The notes under the pieces are model-generated. The model did no database searches. It had not been told where the DNA came from and was given only the letters and a program-made list of their open reading frames with translations. From assembly GCA_026785865.1 (NCBI GenBank), contig JAJAZG010000076.1, positions 1 through 9,106 on the forward strand: a stretch of DNA of 9,106 nt, given 5' to 3'. Within the stretch, counting starts at the first letter, position 1. Each line of letters begins with the position of its first letter. Made by a program: the position numbers and the translations under genes. This DNA comes from Pseudanabaena sp. CAN_BIN31 (GTDB lineage Bacteria > Cyanobacteriota > Cyanobacteriia > Pseudanabaenales > Pseudanabaenaceae). Positions 6,291 to 9,106 of this stretch are shown piece by piece.

Positions 6291-7038
6291 CCTGCAACGA
6301 CTAATCTAATTACATCGAACAAATTACTTGATTAATTGGCTTGATTAGTTCAGGGAAAAACTATGACCACCGCAACATTTGCTGTCAAATCTAATATTTC
6401 TGAGCAGTCTGGCAGCGTCTACACCCACAAGCTGCGCGAATTTTCGGCTGAAGACAAAACTACTACCCTCGAACTACTCAAGCAATACCGCAAAGCACCA
6501 TCAGCATATTTACGCGATCGCCTTGTGCGGTTAAACATCGGACTAGTCAAAAAAGAAGTTCACTTTTGGGCAGATCGCCACTCTGAGTTATACGACGATT
6601 TATTGCAAGTGGGGGCGCTTGGTTTAATCGGAGCCGTCGATCGCTTTGAACTAAATCGCGGTTATGCATTTAGCTCCTTCGCCGTGCGCCACATTCGCGG
6701 CGAAATCCAACATTACCTACGCGATAAAAGTTCGTCAGTACGCATCCCTCGCCGTTGGATGGACTTGCAGCAGCAATCAGTCCGCGTGATGCAAAAGTTA
6801 CGCAACACTTTGCAAAGAGAACCTTCGGCGCAAGAAGTCGCTAATGCTCTCGGAGTTACACTTATTGAGTGGCAAGAAGCAAAACTCGCTTGCCAAAATC
6901 GCGCTCCCTTAAGTCTGGATGCGCCCATTCGTTCGGAAGAAGAAGATTCTTCTTCTATCGGCGATCTCGTTGCCGATCCTAAGAGCAATATGCAATTGCA
7001 ACAGGATGAGAAGTTCCGTTTGCAACAGGCTCTAGCAA

Positions 7039-7162
7039 TCTTAGAGACAGTCAGAAAATAATCGATCCTTTATTTACCTTAGAAATCACTGGGATCGCCC
7101 ACTCCTATAGCAGCGATTTTCTTAAGTAATGGGATCATTTACTTTTTGGTAAACTCTTAGAG
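7039..7162. repeat. 8-bp target-site duplication TCTTAGAG flanking the sigF insertion
   Basis: TCTTAGAG is found at 7039-7046 and again at 7155-7162. Removing one copy plus the 108 bases between them restores the sigF frame through ...ALAILEQRTRE... . This is the pattern left by a transposition event with an 8-bp staggered cut. Confidence 0.8.
7047..7154. mobile_element. 108-bp palindromic MITE-like insertion in sigF
   Basis: The insert codes for nothing and is an imperfect palindrome. Outer arms: TCAGAAAATAATCGATCC at 7051-7068 against GGATCATTTACTTTTTGG at 7132-7149. Inner arms: TTACCTTAGAAATC at 7074-7087 against GATTTTCTTAAGTAA at 7115-7129, leaving a 27-base apex. Size, inverted structure and flanking 8-bp duplication fit a miniature inverted-repeat element moved by a transposase encoded elsewhere. 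I cannot name the parent IS family. It introduces a TAA (7059-7061) in the sigF frame. Confidence 0.75.
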
Positions 7163-7351
7163 CAACGTACTAGAGAAATTGTTGAATTTGTATTTATTGA
7201 AGATTTACCTCAAAGAGAAGTTGCCAAAATGTTCGGAGTGAGTGCGGTGACTATTTCGCGCCAACTCAAAAAAGGTTTGTTAACTTTGCGTTGTGTATTA
7301 GAAGCTGAAGCTTGTTAAAAACCAAAAAATAAGGGCGGCACAATGGCAATT

Positions 7352-7401
7352 TTCAACAGCATTAACAAGGGACTTAAGCCCCTTGCCTGTTCAAGTTTTT
7401 T
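7352..7401 (+). terminator. Hairpin terminator between convergent sigF and phosphohexomutase genes
   Basis: CAAGGG (7366-7371) pairs with CCCTTG (7380-7385), and TTCAACAG before it pairs, with one mismatch, with CTGTTCAA after it. TTTTTT at 7396-7401 follows. It lies 34 bases after the sigF stop and just before the minus-strand gene's stop, so it may serve both strands, although only the plus strand has a U-run. Confidence 0.6.
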
Positions 7402-7413
7402 CTACAAGATGTC

Positions 7414-8892
7414 TTAGTTGAATTGTTCTGCCCAATTAGAAATCCAATTAAGGGTCTTATGTACAAGTTCAGTCGTTGATGCTTCACAATAGAGACGTAG
7501 CAGAGGCTCAGTACCGCTAAAACGAATTAGTAACCAACTACCATCAGCTAAACGGAACTTAAATCCATCGGGAGATTTAGCATCAATTACCTTTCGTCCC
7601 GCAATTTCGGTAAGCGAGAATTGCTGAAGTGTTGATACCAACTTCTCACGCGCTGCCATTCCTGACAGTTTTTTGTCGATGCGATCGTAATGAGAGACAA
7701 AATTAGTTTGCTTTTGTAGATCGCTGTAGAGAACGCTCAAATCTTTACCAGATTCCGCGATCGCCTCTAGCACATACAAAGCCGACAGCAAAGCATCACG
7801 TTCGGGAATGTGATTGCCATAGCCGATGCCGCCCGACTCTTCACCACCTAATAGACAAGGAATCCCTGAGAGCATTCTCTCCGCAATATATTTGTAACCA
7901 ACAGGAGTTTCATGGACGGGGAGATTAAATAGGGCTGCGACTTTGGGCATGAGGTCAGAGCCACTGATGGTTTTAATCAATTCTCCTGTAAATTCGCGAT
8001 GTTTAGCGAGATGCTCTAGCAAGATCGGAATCAGAATTTGGGAACTTAGGAAATTGCCTTCACTATCGATCGCCGCAATGCGATCGGCATCGCCATCAAA
8101 TACAAATCCCACTAAGGTTTTTTCGGGATGATCGTGGTGATAGGTTTTAACTTGACGGAAGAGTTCAGCAATATAGCGAGGTAATGGCTCAGGTGCGCCG
8201 CCGCCAAAAAGAGGATCGGTGTCGCTATTGATTTCAATCAAATTGGCTTGAGAGGTGGCTGGCAATTCTAAAATTTTTGCCAAACCAGTTGCGGCGGCTC
8301 CATGCATTACGTCCGCGAATACGGTCATTTTCCCCGTCGCGATCGCCTCTTTAATCGCTTCGATATTCACCTTGCCGCGCAAGGCTTCGCAATAACTTGC
8401 CCATGCGTCAAAGGTTTCGATTTTACCCTTTTGAGGACTGTCATAAACAAAATCGCCGCGTTCTAAAATTTCTTCGACTTTGGCAGTCACATCGGGCGAA
8501 ACTGAGCCGCCAAATGCACCTTTAATTTTTAAGCCTGAGTAGTTAGCGGGGTTATGGCTAGCGGTAATTATTAAAGCGCCCAAGGCTTGCCGCTCGTGCG
8601 CTGCCCAGCTAAAGGCGGGTGTGGGCGCAAAACTATCGGCAAGCAATACGTCAAACCCGATCGCCGTCACAGCTTCGGCGGTGCGGATGGCGAAAGCATC
8701 AGACATGAAGCGGCGATCGTATCCAATAATAATCGTGTTACTGCCAGATGCACCAAAGGTTTCGCGTAAGATATGGGCAGCGATCGGGGCAACTGCTGCT
8801 AAGCGATCGAAAGTAAAGTCGTCAGCAATGATGCCTCTCCAACCGTCAGTGCCGAAGCGTATGGGGGGATGCAATGTGGTTTTACCGTGCAT
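7414..8892 (-). CDS. Phosphoglucomutase/phosphomannomutase (alpha-D-phosphohexomutase family)
   Basis: A complete 492-residue alpha-D-phosphohexomutase, a cytosolic enzyme that swaps the phosphate between C1 and C6 of glucose or mannose for glycogen, nucleotide-sugar and polysaccharide synthesis. All four family motifs are present: FGTDGWRG near the N-terminus (13-20), the phosphoserine loop TASHNP at 110-115 with Ser112, the metal-binding DGDADR at 266-271, the sugar-binding GGEESGG at 349-355 and the phosphate-binding RFSGTEP at 457-463. GEESGG leaves glucose or mannose specificity open; bifunctional PMM/PGM enzymes have the same residues, and it is shorter than the roughly 550-residue Pgm type. 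The start is the only ATG before FGTDGWRG; the nearby AAGG is very close to it. Two HIP1 sites lie in the gene. It converges with sigF and is not part of the accessory block. Confidence 0.93.
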   Translation of the reverse strand: MHGKTTLHPPIRFGTDGWRGIIADDFTFDRLAAVAPIAAHILRETFGASGSNTIIIGYDRRFMSDAFAIRTAEAVTAIGFDVLLADSFAPTPAFSWAAHERQALGALIITASHNPANYSGLKIKGAFGGSVSPDVTAKVEEILERGDFVYDSPQKGKIETFDAWASYCEALRGKVNIEAIKEAIATGKMTVFADVMHGAAATGLAKILELPATSQANLIEINSDTDPLFGGGAPEPLPRYIAELFRQVKTYHHDHPEKTLVGFVFDGDADRIAAIDSEGNFLSSQILIPILLEHLAKHREFTGELIKTISGSDLMPKVAALFNLPVHETPVGYKYIAERMLSGIPCLLGGEESGGIGYGNHIPERDALLSALYVLEAIAESGKDLSVLYSDLQKQTNFVSHYDRIDKKLSGMAAREKLVSTLQQFSLTEIAGRKVIDAKSPDGFKFRLADGSWLLIRFSGTEPLLRLYCEASTTELVHKTLNWISNWAEQFN

Positions 8893-8949
8893 AAGCCTTA
8901 AAAAATTTCTTTTAGCTTAAAGTTTACCGTAAATTTAGCTAACTGCAAC

Positions 8950-9106
8950 CCAAAAAGCTGTGGGGGTCGGGCGCCCGGAGGCCCCCCGCTATATTTTTTT
9001 TTTCCCTAACCCGGGGCCCCCGATTATCCCCCCCCCCGGCCGTTTGTGGGGCCCGCCGGCGCCCTTGCGGGCGTGCGGGCCGCCGCACACCGACGCCATG
9101 CTGCTC
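8950..9106. other. GC-rich anomalous contig end, no supported gene
   Basis: From about 8955 the base composition changes abruptly to very high GC with long single-base runs (T10 near 8994-9003, C10 near 9029-9038) and repeated GCC/GGC steps, whereas the preceding upstream region of the phosphohexomutase gene is AT-rich. No reading frame or RNA gene is convincing. It is most likely a low-quality read end or a chimera with DNA from a high-GC organism. Confidence 0.7.

Larger units (their letters stand above)
6363..7318 (+). pseudogene. sigF: Group 3 sigma factor SigF, interrupted by a 108-bp insertion
   Basis: The open frame 6363-7061 encodes 232 residues with sigma region 2 (about 50-122, including DDLLQVGALGLIGAVDRF and AFSSFAVRHIRGEIQHYLRDK), the RIPRRW motif at 128-133 that marks cyanobacterial SigF-type factors, and region 3 (about 135-185). 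At Leu227-Glu228 an insertion shifts the frame and adds TVRK and a stop. The missing region 4 follows out of frame at 7160-7315: EQRTREIVEFVF, then a helix-turn-helix (REVAKMFGVSAVTISRQLKKG) and a stop at 7316-7318. Joining at the duplicated TCTTAGAG gives a 279-residue protein, close to the usual SigF length. SigF directs pilus and motility genes in Synechocystis; without region 4 the product should not recognise -35 elements. Both parts are otherwise undamaged, so the event is recent. AGGGA at 6352-6356 supports the start. Confidence 0.88.
140..8346. repeat. HIP1 octamers (GCGATCGC), 14 scattered copies
   Basis: Copies start at 140, 1200, 1456, 2020, 2066, 2454, 2796, 2856, 2967, 3423, 3861, 6514, 7757 and 8339. 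Random expectation for an 8-mer in 9 kb is well below one. Eight fall in the dynamin gene. There is none between 3868 and 6514, a stretch that covers the whole toxin-antitoxin, KGK-like and HNH block. Confidence 0.95.

Noticed and set aside
7039..7162. Programmed frameshift, intron or intein in sigF
   Set aside because: The insert is 108 bp, non-coding, palindromic and flanked by an 8-bp target duplication, which is what a small transposable element leaves. No slippery site or splicing features are present.
8587..8920. Plus-strand open frames inside the phosphohexomutase gene
   Set aside because: They are antisense to a complete, well-conserved enzyme gene and have no ribosome site or recognisable domain.

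Overview
The window looks like chromosomal DNA of a cyanobacterium. The octamer GCGATCGC (HIP1, a hallmark of many cyanobacterial genomes) occurs 14 times in about 9 kb. The gene families also fit: Uma2 nucleases, a SynDLP-type bacterial dynamin, a SigF-type group 3 sigma factor with the RIPRRW signature, a KGK-domain protein and a DUF433/DUF5615 toxin-antitoxin pair. A filamentous freshwater lineage such as Pseudanabaena is possible, but I cannot fix the genus.

Layout. 1-1250: two minus-strand genes, an intact Uma2-family nuclease and a small glycine-rich membrane protein. 1251-1930: an intergenic island of debris and repeats. It holds the C-terminal remnant of a second, unrelated Uma2 gene (one in-frame stop and one frameshift), a 118-bp MITE-like inverted-repeat element exactly at the broken end of that remnant, and a roughly 79-bp hairpin repeat (copy A). 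1931-4420: a large dynamin-like GTPase on the plus strand, closed by an AT-rich stem-loop. 4548-6180: a plus-strand accessory block with a DUF433 antitoxin, an overlapping DUF5615 PIN-like toxin, a protein with two degenerate KGK-like repeats and a small HNH endonuclease. This block has no HIP1 site. 6181-6362: a spacer with the second hairpin repeat (copy B) just upstream of sigF. 6363-7318: sigF, broken by a 108-bp palindromic insertion flanked by an 8-bp direct repeat. The truncated reading frame keeps sigma regions 2 and 3 and loses region 4, which remains intact but out of frame downstream. 7414-8892: a phosphoglucomutase/phosphomannomutase on the minus strand, converging on sigF across a hairpin terminator. 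8950-9106: GC-rich, homopolymer-laden sequence unlike the rest, probably a contig-end artefact or chimera.

How the parts relate. I do not see one coherent operon or an obvious new multigene system. The accessory block may be a small stabilisation or conflict cassette (toxin-antitoxin plus HNH plus the unknown KGK-like protein). The most notable signals are short non-autonomous elements: one inactivating or truncating sigF, one at a broken Uma2 gene, and a pair of hairpin repeats in the same orientation upstream of the dynamin gene and of sigF whose base changes keep the stem paired. The dynamin gene carries a cysteine pair (Cys10 and Cys781) placed like the disulfide reported for SynDLP.
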